From Gari tellinella (taxonomy: Eukaryota; Mollusca; Bivalvia; Cardiida; Psammobiidae), in assembly GCA_922989275.2 (NCBI GenBank), contig OV277872.1, positions 29,094,119 to 29,158,118 on the forward strand: a DNA stretch of 64,000 nucleotides, given 5' to 3'. Below are positions 40,762-48,488 of the stretch, piece after piece; position 1 is the first letter of the stretch, and every line of letters begins with the position of its first letter. The notes below the pieces were generated by a model, which saw nothing but the letters and a program-made list of their open reading frames with translations, did not search any database and was not told where the DNA came from. The position numbers were made by a program, and so were the translations under genes.

Positions 40762-41154
40762 TTAATTAAATTCAAATGGGTCAATTTCTTTCTTTTGTAT
40801 TCCCATAGGGGCCTCCGGAATCACAGGTTTCTGTTTTATCACTGGTTCAACTTGTTTAGAATTATAAATATATAATCCCAATCCAACAACTCCAATTAGG
40901 CATAAAGGGATATAATTTTTATATATATCTATTTTAACTTCATCATTATCTTTTGTTATAGATTTAACTTCATCTTTTGTCATAGGCGCGCTATCGCTCA
41001 CATCTTTTGTTATAGCTTTTAATTGTGTGTTTTCTTTCTTTATTTCTTCCGTTTCTTTTCTTTTTAATTCAGCTTTCATTTTTTTTGCTTCTGCACCCTT
41101 TTTACCTGCAGCTACTCTTTTCGGGTTTTTCTGTTTTTTTGTTTCTTCATTCAT
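40762..41154 (-). CDS. Basic, single-pass membrane protein, 130 aa
   Basis: ATG at 41,154 follows ATAAAAAAAG. The N-terminus is very basic (KNPKRVAAGKKGAEAKKMK), followed by a charged coiled-coil-prone stretch, a membrane helix (about 80-96, YIPLCLIGVVGLGLYIY) and a Pro/acidic tail. The basic head could bind DNA or capsid, the helix a membrane. It overlaps the 156-aa gene by 8 bp. Confidence 0.75.
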   Translation of the reverse strand: MNEETKKQKNPKRVAAGKKGAEAKKMKAELKRKETEEIKKENTQLKAITKDVSDSAPMTKDEVKSITKDNDEVKIDIYKNYIPLCLIGVVGLGLYIYNSKQVEPVIKQKPVIPEAPMGIQKKEIDPFEFN

Positions 41155-41617
41155 CTTTTTTTATTGTAATATTTTCACTTTTCTCTTCTTGATTAAAATT
41201 AATATGTTTTGCTGTTGTTAGCATAGCAGTAAAAGGAGCCAGATACATTCCATAATTATAATACAATTCACAACATGAACTAGTCAAAGCATGATTTATA
41301 AATGGATCTTCTTCTAAATCTTGTATTAGTTTTGGAGGATTAACAACATTAAAATATTTAGATACACCCATAACATATAAATTAATAAAAGAGTTTCCTA
41401 ATGTCTTAGTCATACTTGCTCCTAATCTAGCTTCATATCTACAGTATAGTTTGTTTATTTGTTCTTGTGTCATTGTATCAATTTCTGACATTTGTAAGTC
41501 TTTTCCAAGATATTGTTTACTTCCACCACCAGCAACAATAGCTGATAATCTTTCACGTTTTGTTTCTTCGTGTTCATTATTTTGATCGATTTTAGTAAGT
41601 AAGACTTCAGCATCCAT
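41147..41617 (-). CDS. Polinton-conserved 156-aa protein
   Basis: The preferred start is ATG at 41,617 (MDAEVLLTKID), which follows ATATTTAAAA. Key stretches are MTQEQINKLYCRYEARLG, LEEDPFINHAL and CCELYYNYGMYLAPFTAML. I recognise the pattern as a recurrent Polinton gene of unknown role. The frame stays open upstream to another ATG at 41,749 and would add 44 residues with a strong hydrophobic helix (see findings). Confidence 0.78.
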   Translation of the reverse strand: MDAEVLLTKIDQNNEHEETKRERLSAIVAGGGSKQYLGKDLQMSEIDTMTQEQINKLYCRYEARLGASMTKTLGNSFINLYVMGVSKYFNVVNPPKLIQDLEEDPFINHALTSSCCELYYNYGMYLAPFTAMLTTAKHINFNQEEKSENITIKKDE

Positions 41618-41764
41618 TTTTAAATATTTATTTTTTATTTTCAAATATTTATTTTTTATTTTAAAAAAATTAAATATCACATATCCCACTATTGATAAGA
41701 CTGCAGTGTTTGTTATCAGAAATGTTATCTGACAGATAATTGTTAGCATTGGCTTTTTTATTGC

Positions 41765-41882
41765 TTATTTTTTAAGCATTACTTAAGCATAGCTAAAGCA
41801 TTACTTAAGCATTGCTTAAGCATAACTAAAGCATTACTTAAGCATCCGCTTATTTTTTGTTAAATTACTTAAGCATTACTTA
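41765..41882. repeat. Cluster of TTAAGCATTACT repeats
   Basis: Direct and imperfect copies of CTTAAGCATTACTTAAGCAT and AGCATAACTAAAGCATTAC recur about nine times between the ATPase stop and the next gene. It is the only repetitive intergenic stretch in the structural block. Its role is unknown; an origin, promoter or terminator element are possible. Confidence 0.7.
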
Positions 41883-42509
41883 ATCAACCACCCAATAATC
41901 AGCAGGTTGGTCAGTTTTTAAAATTAATTTACGATGCTTCTTTTTTTTTAGTTCTTCCTTTATTCTTTGTCGTTCTTCCAATGTGGGAATAACATCATTC
42001 TCTCTCAAACAATTTTCAAAACTATCTCTGTCCTTAGTGTAGAACATACACAACCATTTTGTTTGTTCTCTTAAATCTTTCAAAACTGAATTATATCTTT
42101 GTGATATAACCCATACTGATTGTTCTGCATGTCTGCCAGAAAATGCAAGTTCAGACAGCATATCTTTTTTCTTTGTTAGTTCTTTTGTTGCACTACAATC
42201 ATCAATGATGTACAGAGTTGGATAACCAGCATATTTATTGAAAAACATTCTTAATAGTTCTTGTAATTTCTCTTCTCCTTTGACTATTGGATTTACGATT
42301 ATAATATTCTTTGTTTTAGGGTTTTTAACGTCACCAATCCACTCACGATTTTTATATGTCTTGTTCCATTGAATAGTTGGACAAAGTATAACAATATATT
42401 TAAATACACCTCTATATTTACCTTCAAGTAAGTCTAAAACAAATTCGGTCTTTCCACAACCAGTTTGACCACAAATAATTGCACAGTGCGGGTATTTAGG
42501 TAATTCCAT
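41880..42509 (-). CDS. A32/FtsK-type genome packaging ATPase
   Basis: The 209-aa protein should drive DNA into the capsid. Walker A is GQTGCGKT (14-21), Walker B is TLYIIDD (98-104), and the polar sensor lies in VWVISQRYN (Gln 137), as in the A32-like ATPases of Polintons, virophages and large DNA viruses. The C-terminus is basic (KEELKKKKHRKL). Start: ATG at 42,509 after CACTTAAAAA. It lies 11 bp downstream of the capsid gene, on the same strand, the usual pairing of packaging and capsid genes. Confidence 0.93.
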   Translation of the reverse strand: MELPKYPHCAIICGQTGCGKTEFVLDLLEGKYRGVFKYIVILCPTIQWNKTYKNREWIGDVKNPKTKNIIIVNPIVKGEEKLQELLRMFFNKYAGYPTLYIIDDCSATKELTKKKDMLSELAFSGRHAEQSVWVISQRYNSVLKDLREQTKWLCMFYTKDRDSFENCLRENDVIPTLEERQRIKEELKKKKHRKLILKTDQPADYWVVD

Positions 42510-42520
42510 TTTTTAAGTGA

Positions 42521-43786
42521 TTAATAATTGACTTCTTTAAATCTACCATCTTCAAAATTAATTTGTGCATCTTGTATAACAAACAGATAAACATTTATTG
42601 GCTCATCTGCTTCTTCTTCTTTCGTTATTTGTATTGTGATACCTTCTGATGCATTTTCAATTCTTCTTCCAGAACCGTGTAGTGAGTTATCATCCGTTGA
42701 ACGTAAATCTAACCACAATGCATAGTTGTCAGTCAGATACCTTTCTAAGGTTGTACTAGTGAAGTATAAATCTTTTGCAATCTTATCTATTTCCTTATTT
42801 CTCTTTGATGTTAAACCAAAGAATTTGTTAATCTCATCCCATTGTTGATATGCTTTCATTCCTTGACTGTAAAGTTGATTTGGGACTCCTTCTATTGTCA
42901 TCTCTACTTTTTCTATTTTAGGATTGTAATAAGTATCAGGTGATGTTCTATCTGGGTCTTCAAACAACATTAGAATACCTTTCATACTTCTAGCTGGAAC
43001 ATTTAGATTAATATTCCAAAGTGTATCAGATTTGTTTTTAGTTAATTTTCTGTGTCTAAGTATTCTGTCATATAAAATAACCATTTTACCACTGACTTGC
43101 TGTCTTATTTGTCTTGCTAATTCAATATCAGAAACGGTGTCAAATTCCAAACAAATATTCTTAATGATGTATGAAGCTGATGTGTCAGTTGATTTAATTA
43201 CTTTGTTATAATCATTGAACGTAAGTTCATATTCAAGTCTATCACCTATTCCCGCTTGATAAAATGGCATATGGGTTTCTAATAGCTCAAAATCAAGTGG
43301 GATACAAAATCTGTTTTTATATGCTTTAGCTATTGCTTTATCTTCTTTATCATTACTTGCATCTCCGGCTCCAATTCTATGTTTTAACATATTACCTTTC
43401 CCAATACCTTGATAAGCCATATTAGCAAGTTCAGAGGGAGACTTCCATAAATCAATATAGCAATGATATATGTCACTATCATCAATTGACATCACTTCAT
43501 TACCTGATATTCTTATTGTTGTTTTTTTTATTATAGATCTTCCAATATTTGGATATATTGTTGCATTAGCATCTGTGCTTTTTAAATCAATTTCAAATGC
43601 TAATCTGACTGTTCCAGGAACAATAACATCATTACTACTTAGATTAGGAAATCTCACTAACAATTGTTGATTTTGGTCAATAGTTGAAGGATTATTGGTT
43701 ATTACAACACTCTGACGAATTCCTCTCACACCACGTGGTTCTCTTATTTTTCTGTAAGGGTTTAATTTTTCTCCAAAAGCTGACAT
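42521..43786 (-). CDS. MCP: Major capsid protein (double jelly-roll type)
   Basis: The 421-aa protein matches in length and pattern the Polinton major capsid protein: a beta-rich protein with DQNQQLLVRFPNLSSNDVIV, TTIRISGNEVMSIDDSDIYH, HMPFYQAGIGDRLEYELTFN, GVPNQLYSQGM and a Gly/Arg-rich GSGRRIENASEGITIQI stretch near the end. Trimers of such proteins form icosahedral capsids. Start: ATG at 43,786 after CCTTTAAAA. It is divergent from the 440-aa gene (28-bp gap) and heads the minus-strand block. The frame is intact. Confidence 0.92.
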   Translation of the reverse strand: MSAFGEKLNPYRKIREPRGVRGIRQSVVITNNPSTIDQNQQLLVRFPNLSSNDVIVPGTVRLAFEIDLKSTDANATIYPNIGRSIIKKTTIRISGNEVMSIDDSDIYHCYIDLWKSPSELANMAYQGIGKGNMLKHRIGAGDASNDKEDKAIAKAYKNRFCIPLDFELLETHMPFYQAGIGDRLEYELTFNDYNKVIKSTDTSASYIIKNICLEFDTVSDIELARQIRQQVSGKMVILYDRILRHRKLTKNKSDTLWNINLNVPARSMKGILMLFEDPDRTSPDTYYNPKIEKVEMTIEGVPNQLYSQGMKAYQQWDEINKFFGLTSKRNKEIDKIAKDLYFTSTTLERYLTDNYALWLDLRSTDDNSLHGSGRRIENASEGITIQITKEEEADEPINVYLFVIQDAQINFEDGRFKEVNY

Positions 43787-43814
43787 TTTTAAAGGATATT
43801 TTTAACATTAAAAA

Positions 43815-45137
43815 ATGGCTGAAGGTGGTTATGATTTTGATCCTGTGTATGATGATGATGATTATAATGAATTTGATAATGATGACATTGATAATTTACT
43901 ACCAATGGTTTCAAGTGAACCGGTTGGTGATATTTTGAATATAAGTGAGCGCATCAAAAATTTGAGAGGAGAACTAAGAGAGGATGAACTTGAGAAACAG
44001 AAAAAGAGACTTGTTGATTCATTTTATGATTTAGTTCAGAAGAAATATAAAATTAGGGCTGTTAAATTTGATTTAAAACAGTTTAATTTATCAGAAGATG
44101 GAAAAACATTGTATTGGGTTATTGGTGATAAAGAAATTAATATGATGTCAAAAAGTGGCAGGGGTAATTTTCGTCCTCTTGAATCTTTGATTAAAGATTA
44201 TAATACATTGTTTGAAAAGGGCGGAACAAGTGCAATAAGAATGTATTTAAATTTACATGAATATTCTAGTAAGAAAAAATTACCAACAAAGGCTGTTGCA
44301 AGTTTAAATATTGCAGAAAATACCCTACCCGATAATGTTGATAATATAGAAATGACTGATTTACCGAGAGCAACTGAAAGTGTTGAAATTGCAGTGAAAG
44401 AAGTAATAGAAACAACATTTACCGAGGGAATACAAACAGATATGACAAAGAGAGAAATGGATGGTATCATCAAAGCAATGACTAGTGTAAAAGAAGAGAT
44501 TGCAAATGAATTAGCTAAACTTACTGAAACAAATAAGGACTTAGCAAAAGAAAAAGGTAAATTAGAACAAGCCAAAGAAGATAATGATGAATTTCAAATA
44601 GAGAGGATAAGTAGTCGAATAAGAGATTTGGAGTCTGAGAGAAGTGCAAGACTGGAAGTAATTAATGTTAATAGAGATAAAATACGTAGTCAGGTGAATA
44701 GAATCAAGGAAACAATACATAAAGTATTAAACGAAGACACTACATTAAGAGAGAGAATTAGAACGTTATTCAGAGAACAGGGAATTACAATTGTTAGTAT
44801 TTTAACTGCTTTTGGGATGATTATAGGTGTTATTGTTGAGGCTTTTATTCCTACTACTACTAGTGGTGGAACACCAGCAAAACCTCCAACTCCAAAAGGC
44901 GATGTAAAAGATTGGATAAAAAAACAATTATCAAATCTTGGTAAACTATTAGCTAATCTTGCAGTAAAAGCAGCAGCAGCATTGCCTGGAATTATTGGAG
45001 CTATTGTTTCTTGGTTGTTGTCTTCTGCAGGTAAAGTTGTCAGTTGGTTTGGAGATCATTTATGGGCATTGGTTGTTCTTGTTGCTGGTTTATTATATGC
45101 TACTGCAAGAGAGTATATTAGTAAATCTCATAGATAG
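43815..45137 (+). CDS. 440-aa structural protein with coiled coil and membrane segments
   Basis: ATG at 43,815 follows ACATTAAAAA. The N-terminus is very acidic (FDPVYDDDDYNEFDNDDID), a mixed domain follows to about 150, then a long charged coiled coil (about 205-325), a membrane helix (about 335-355), a Thr/Pro linker (TTTSGGTPAKPPTPKG) and a second, Ala/Gly-rich hydrophobic region to the end (about 375-430) with LWALVVLVAGLLY. Genes of this type recur beside the capsid gene in Polintons. A minor virion protein that interacts with membranes is likely; the precise role is unknown. Its 3' end overlaps the convergent 442-aa gene by 20 bp. Confidence 0.78.
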   Translation: MAEGGYDFDPVYDDDDYNEFDNDDIDNLLPMVSSEPVGDILNISERIKNLRGELREDELEKQKKRLVDSFYDLVQKKYKIRAVKFDLKQFNLSEDGKTLYWVIGDKEINMMSKSGRGNFRPLESLIKDYNTLFEKGGTSAIRMYLNLHEYSSKKKLPTKAVASLNIAENTLPDNVDNIEMTDLPRATESVEIAVKEVIETTFTEGIQTDMTKREMDGIIKAMTSVKEEIANELAKLTETNKDLAKEKGKLEQAKEDNDEFQIERISSRIRDLESERSARLEVINVNRDKIRSQVNRIKETIHKVLNEDTTLRERIRTLFREQGITIVSILTAFGMIIGVIVEAFIPTTTSGGTPAKPPTPKGDVKDWIKKQLSNLGKLLANLAVKAAAALPGIIGAIVSWLLSSAGKVVSWFGDHLWALVVLVAGLLYATAREYISKSHR

Positions 45138-46446
45138 TGAGCGCAACAATACCCATTACTATACTTCCTACTATTAATGCTGTTTTATTATCTTCGTGTT
45201 GAATTGCTTCTTTTTTTCCTTGTGATATTACATGTACCGGTGATTTTGTTACTGATTTTGGTTTAACAGGTTCTGGTAGAGATTTCTTTGTTGGTGTTCC
45301 TTTTACTTCTACATTTTGTTTTGGTGGAGTGGGTTGGTTATTCACACCATTATTTAAACCAAGCTCTTGATCATCAGCGGCTACTACAATCTTATTGTTA
45401 TAATCTTGGATTGTTCCTATTCGTAATTCCATATTACTCGGAGACATGTACAACTCAATTCCGTAAACATAGTCAACTTTACTTCGAGCATATTTTAGTG
45501 TGTTTTGATATCTCGTAATTTGACTCGGTATATCTACAGGACTATTAATAGCATCCTCAACGTTTGCAAGGAATTGCTTTTGAGCATCAAAAGCGGTTCC
45601 TGTTCCGAGTATGTCTGTTCTAGTTTGAGATTGAGAACCTAGGATAGCCCAGCAAAAGGTTCTTATAGATTCGTTTATTCTTTCAATCCCGGCTTGTGTA
45701 AAACCGTTTGATGTGTCAAGAATAAAACTAGTCCATGCATCTTTAACACCGTCTTCTTGTTGGCGATATTCTTTATGAACTTTTTTTATGAGCTTCATAT
45801 TGGCATTTAAAAACCCTACAATGCCTATCCCCTGGTACTTATGCTCCGATGTCATCTTAGTTAAATCAAGAATATCTAATTTATTTGAAGATTCATCATG
45901 TTTAATATCTTTTTGTGGACCAATTGTATATGTATCCCCGAGACCATCGCCATTTGGATATATCTTTTGTCTCCAGTCTGCATTGGGATCTACATTAAAC
46001 TCTTTGCATATTCTTTCATAAGAACCACGGTCATAACTATTGTTAAAAGCATTCCAGCTTGTATCTTGTGGTAGAGCAATACTTAATTCAAATAGTATTC
46101 GTCTTGTTTGGTAGTAAACATGGAATAAGAATAGTGATCCAGTTAATCCACCTGCTTTTAAATGATTATTGTCGTCTATACCACAACCTGTAGTAGCGCA
46201 CCATATTGCAAAGTTAAGTTGATTTTGATAGAATAAAAGCCAGGCTGTGTCCCATCGGTTTACTATTTCTTCTGATGCTACTTTTGGTAATAGGTATTTT
46301 TCAAATATGTTGGGAAACGTTGCTGGGAAATAGTCATCTTTGTTAACATAAATTGTTTGTTTTATAAGTTCAATACTCTTTTTAGTATATGAAGCAAAAT
46401 GTTTATATTTTGCATTAGGATTGTATTTGAATTCTTGTGGAATCAT
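45118..46446 (-). CDS. 442-aa Polinton protein with C-terminal membrane anchor
   Basis: ATG at 46,446 follows AATATAAAAAA. The first 330 residues look like a globular, aromatic-rich domain (WDTAWLLFYQNQLNFAIWC, GGLTGSLFLFHVYYQTRRI). A Pro/Lys-rich linker follows (TPPKQNVEVKGTPTKKSLPE) and one membrane helix ends the protein (TALIVGSIVMGIVALTIYEI). I cannot assign a function. It shares a 15-bp divergent start region with the 214-aa gene. Confidence 0.78.
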   Translation of the reverse strand: MIPQEFKYNPNAKYKHFASYTKKSIELIKQTIYVNKDDYFPATFPNIFEKYLLPKVASEEIVNRWDTAWLLFYQNQLNFAIWCATTGCGIDDNNHLKAGGLTGSLFLFHVYYQTRRILFELSIALPQDTSWNAFNNSYDRGSYERICKEFNVDPNADWRQKIYPNGDGLGDTYTIGPQKDIKHDESSNKLDILDLTKMTSEHKYQGIGIVGFLNANMKLIKKVHKEYRQQEDGVKDAWTSFILDTSNGFTQAGIERINESIRTFCWAILGSQSQTRTDILGTGTAFDAQKQFLANVEDAINSPVDIPSQITRYQNTLKYARSKVDYVYGIELYMSPSNMELRIGTIQDYNNKIVVAADDQELGLNNGVNNQPTPPKQNVEVKGTPTKKSLPEPVKPKSVTKSPVHVISQGKKEAIQHEDNKTALIVGSIVMGIVALTIYEIY

Positions 46447-46461
46447 TTTTTTATATTAAAA

Positions 46462-47106
46462 ATGTACCATACAATTTCTGATATTGGTAAAACAATAAAC
46501 TTGCAACAATATATAAATAACAAATGCGGTACTAAGAGAATTGGTTTGAAGAGTTTTACTTATACTATAGGTTGGTATAATTTAGTTGATCAATATATCC
46601 AAAAGACTAAAGAGAGTCCTAATAAGATTACAAATGGTTATTATAGTTTCCAACAAATAGAAGATATATTTGAAAGTAATAATATTACATTATCTATAAA
46701 TGAAACAAATGGCATTGCTTCTTTATTTACTCAACAAGAAACTAAGATAAGTAAAGGTTTAAAACGAATATTAGGATTTGGAAATAAGAAAAAATTTGCT
46801 GAAAATAAAACACACTATGGTGAAAGAACAATAGATTTTGCACCTTATAAACAACTATATGTTCATCTTGAGCAGATAAATACTGCTTACAATTTCTTTA
46901 ATGGAGCTCCTAGTAATATTCTTAGTGTTGTTCCTGTTGAGAATAAATCGTTTGGAGATATTGTTCATACACATTTTAGTAATCCAGAATACAAACAATT
47001 ATCACATGGTGATATTTCAGAACTAAGTATAAACGTTTGTGATGAAAACGGTCAGAAAATAAATAACAATGGATTACCAATTAATTGTGTGTTAGAAATA
47101 ATATAA
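46462..47106 (+). CDS. Likely penton-type minor capsid protein, 214 aa
   Basis: The start is ATG at 46,462 (MYHTISDIG) after ATATTAAAA; an upstream extension would overlap the divergent gene. The C-terminal half has beta-rich segments NILSVVPVENKSFGDIVHTH and then LSINVCDENGQKI...GLPINCVLEI, a pattern typical of the single jelly-roll penton protein of Polintons. A penton should cap the capsid vertices and hold the fibres; the fibre-like genes follow directly. The assignment rests on pattern and context. Confidence 0.6.
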   Translation: MYHTISDIGKTINLQQYINNKCGTKRIGLKSFTYTIGWYNLVDQYIQKTKESPNKITNGYYSFQQIEDIFESNNITLSINETNGIASLFTQQETKISKGLKRILGFGNKKKFAENKTHYGERTIDFAPYKQLYVHLEQINTAYNFFNGAPSNILSVVPVENKSFGDIVHTHFSNPEYKQLSHGDISELSINVCDENGQKINNNGLPINCVLEII

Positions 47107-47119
47107 TTATTATATAAAA

Positions 47120-47812
47120 ATGAGTATATTTGGCGTTAAAAAACAGAAGCCCAGTGAAGACATTGAAACTTTAACAGTAGATGTTAGGAATTTACACAAT
47201 AGAGTAAAACCTGTCACGCAGAAAATAACAGAATTTCAACAGGAAGTTCATAATTTAAACAGTAGAGTGAAACCAGTAACAGATTTAGAGGATAGAATAA
47301 CAAAATTTCAACAGGAAGTTCATAATAATAGAAACGCGATGTTAACTCAAATAGATAATCAAACTGAGAGGTATAACGGACTTCAGAAGAAATTTAAAGA
47401 ATTTTCAATAGAAAACCGTATATATCGCAATAAGGTTGATAATATAAAAGATGCGCCATCGATTATTTCAATATTTGCAGAAAGTAAAGGACCCATTATG
47501 AAAGGAGAAGTGCTTTCTTTTGGAAATGGTGGTAGAGAAAACGGTATTGGTTATGTTATAACCAGACGAGGGCAGATACTAGAAATGGGATTATCTTGCA
47601 AAAGAATAGGGGGAGAAATGACTGTAGGTATTAATGTAAATGAATATGTACTACCATTTTGTGAAACGACTGTTGACACGAGCACAAGCAATCATGAAAC
47701 ATTTCAATCACCTTTTATTGTTGAAGCAGGAAGTGTGATTAATTTTGTGTGTAAAACAGCAAATGCAACATCAGAGAATACAGTTGCATCATTATTAATT
47801 GAATTGTTTTAA
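47120..47812 (+). CDS. Fibre-like protein: coiled coil plus one knob domain, 230 aa
   Basis: ATG at 47,120 follows TTATATAAAA. It begins MSIFGVKK, continues with a heptad-rich coiled coil (about 15-105) that contains two similar units (NLHNRVKPVTQKITEFQQEV and NLNSRVKPVTDLEDRITKFQ), and ends with a beta-rich domain (about 112-230: SIISIFAESKGPIMKGEVLS ... ASLLIELF). The same N-terminal tag and the same end domain occur in the gene at 48,489. The shaft-and-knob design resembles viral and phage fibres, so a receptor-binding spike is the best guess. Confidence 0.65.
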   Translation: MSIFGVKKQKPSEDIETLTVDVRNLHNRVKPVTQKITEFQQEVHNLNSRVKPVTDLEDRITKFQQEVHNNRNAMLTQIDNQTERYNGLQKKFKEFSIENRIYRNKVDNIKDAPSIISIFAESKGPIMKGEVLSFGNGGRENGIGYVITRRGQILEMGLSCKRIGGEMTVGINVNEYVLPFCETTVDTSTSNHETFQSPFIVEAGSVINFVCKTANATSENTVASLLIELF

Positions 47813-47838
47813 TTTGATTTCAAAAAATATCTTTAAAA

Positions 47839-48417
47839 ATGAAGCAACCAACAGCGCCGGATTTATACCCTGAATTACCAGAAGATGCACAAAATTATAG
47901 ATTACAGAAAATATCAGAGATAGAAAAAACATTAATTAATGAGAGAGATAATCGCAAATCATTATATAAAAAATATAAACGGGGAATAAATTTTTCAGAT
48001 AGTATTGATACTTTATTAATTTCAGGAAGTGTTGTTTTAGCAGGAATAAGTCTAATTATTCCTATTATGTTGCCATTACAAATAGTAGCTGTTTCATGTG
48101 GTGGTATAGGAATGGGCGTTAAACTTATTAGAAGAAAGTTTTCAACAAAATCAAAAAAACATTATGAAATAAAAACAATAGCAAATAGTAAACTTAATAC
48201 AATAAAAGATTTAATTTCTAAGTCTTTAACAGACGGTAAAATAACTGAAGATGAATTTAAACTTATATTAGATGAACATGAAAAATATAATGAAATGAAA
48301 AATAATTTACACACAAAACATGATAATATTAATGATATTGAAAGAAAAAAACTTATTGAAGAAGGTAAAGCCCAGGCTTTATCAGAAATAAAAAAAAAAA
48401 TAGAAAAAGATGTTTAA
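47839..48417 (+). CDS. Polinton-conserved 192-aa membrane protein
   Basis: ATG at 47,839 follows TATCTTTAAAA. The N-terminus PTAPDLYPELPEDAQNY is a recurrent signature of this Polinton gene. A coiled stretch and KKYKRGINF follow, then two hydrophobic helices (about 60-95, with SGSVVLAGISLIIPIMLP), then a helical C-terminus with KLNTIKDLISKSLTDGKI and a charged tail. Function unknown; its place between two fibre genes suggests a virion or membrane role. Confidence 0.8.
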   Translation: MKQPTAPDLYPELPEDAQNYRLQKISEIEKTLINERDNRKSLYKKYKRGINFSDSIDTLLISGSVVLAGISLIIPIMLPLQIVAVSCGGIGMGVKLIRRKFSTKSKKHYEIKTIANSKLNTIKDLISKSLTDGKITEDEFKLILDEHEKYNEMKNNLHTKHDNINDIERKKLIEEGKAQALSEIKKKIEKDV

Positions 48418-48488
48418 TTTTATTTAATAAAACTATTATAGTAAATGATCCACCGCCGAAATATGATGGTTAAATTTTGTTAAAAAAA
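48418..48488 (+). promoter_or_regulatory. 71-bp gap with a GC-richer block
   Basis: CCACCGCCGAAATATGATGG (48,450-48,469) stands out in otherwise A/T-only spacers and precedes GTTAAAAAAA-ATG of the next gene. A signal is possible but unproven. Confidence 0.3.

Noticed and set aside
43684..43938. Plus-strand frame across the capsid/440-aa gap
   Set aside because: It is antisense to the capsid gene and out of frame with the 440-aa gene; hydrophobic content comes from the AT-rich complement.
46399..46461. N-terminal extension of the 214-aa protein
   Set aside because: It lies inside the divergent 442-aa gene and lacks the A-run start context; the ATG at 46,462 fits all neighbours.
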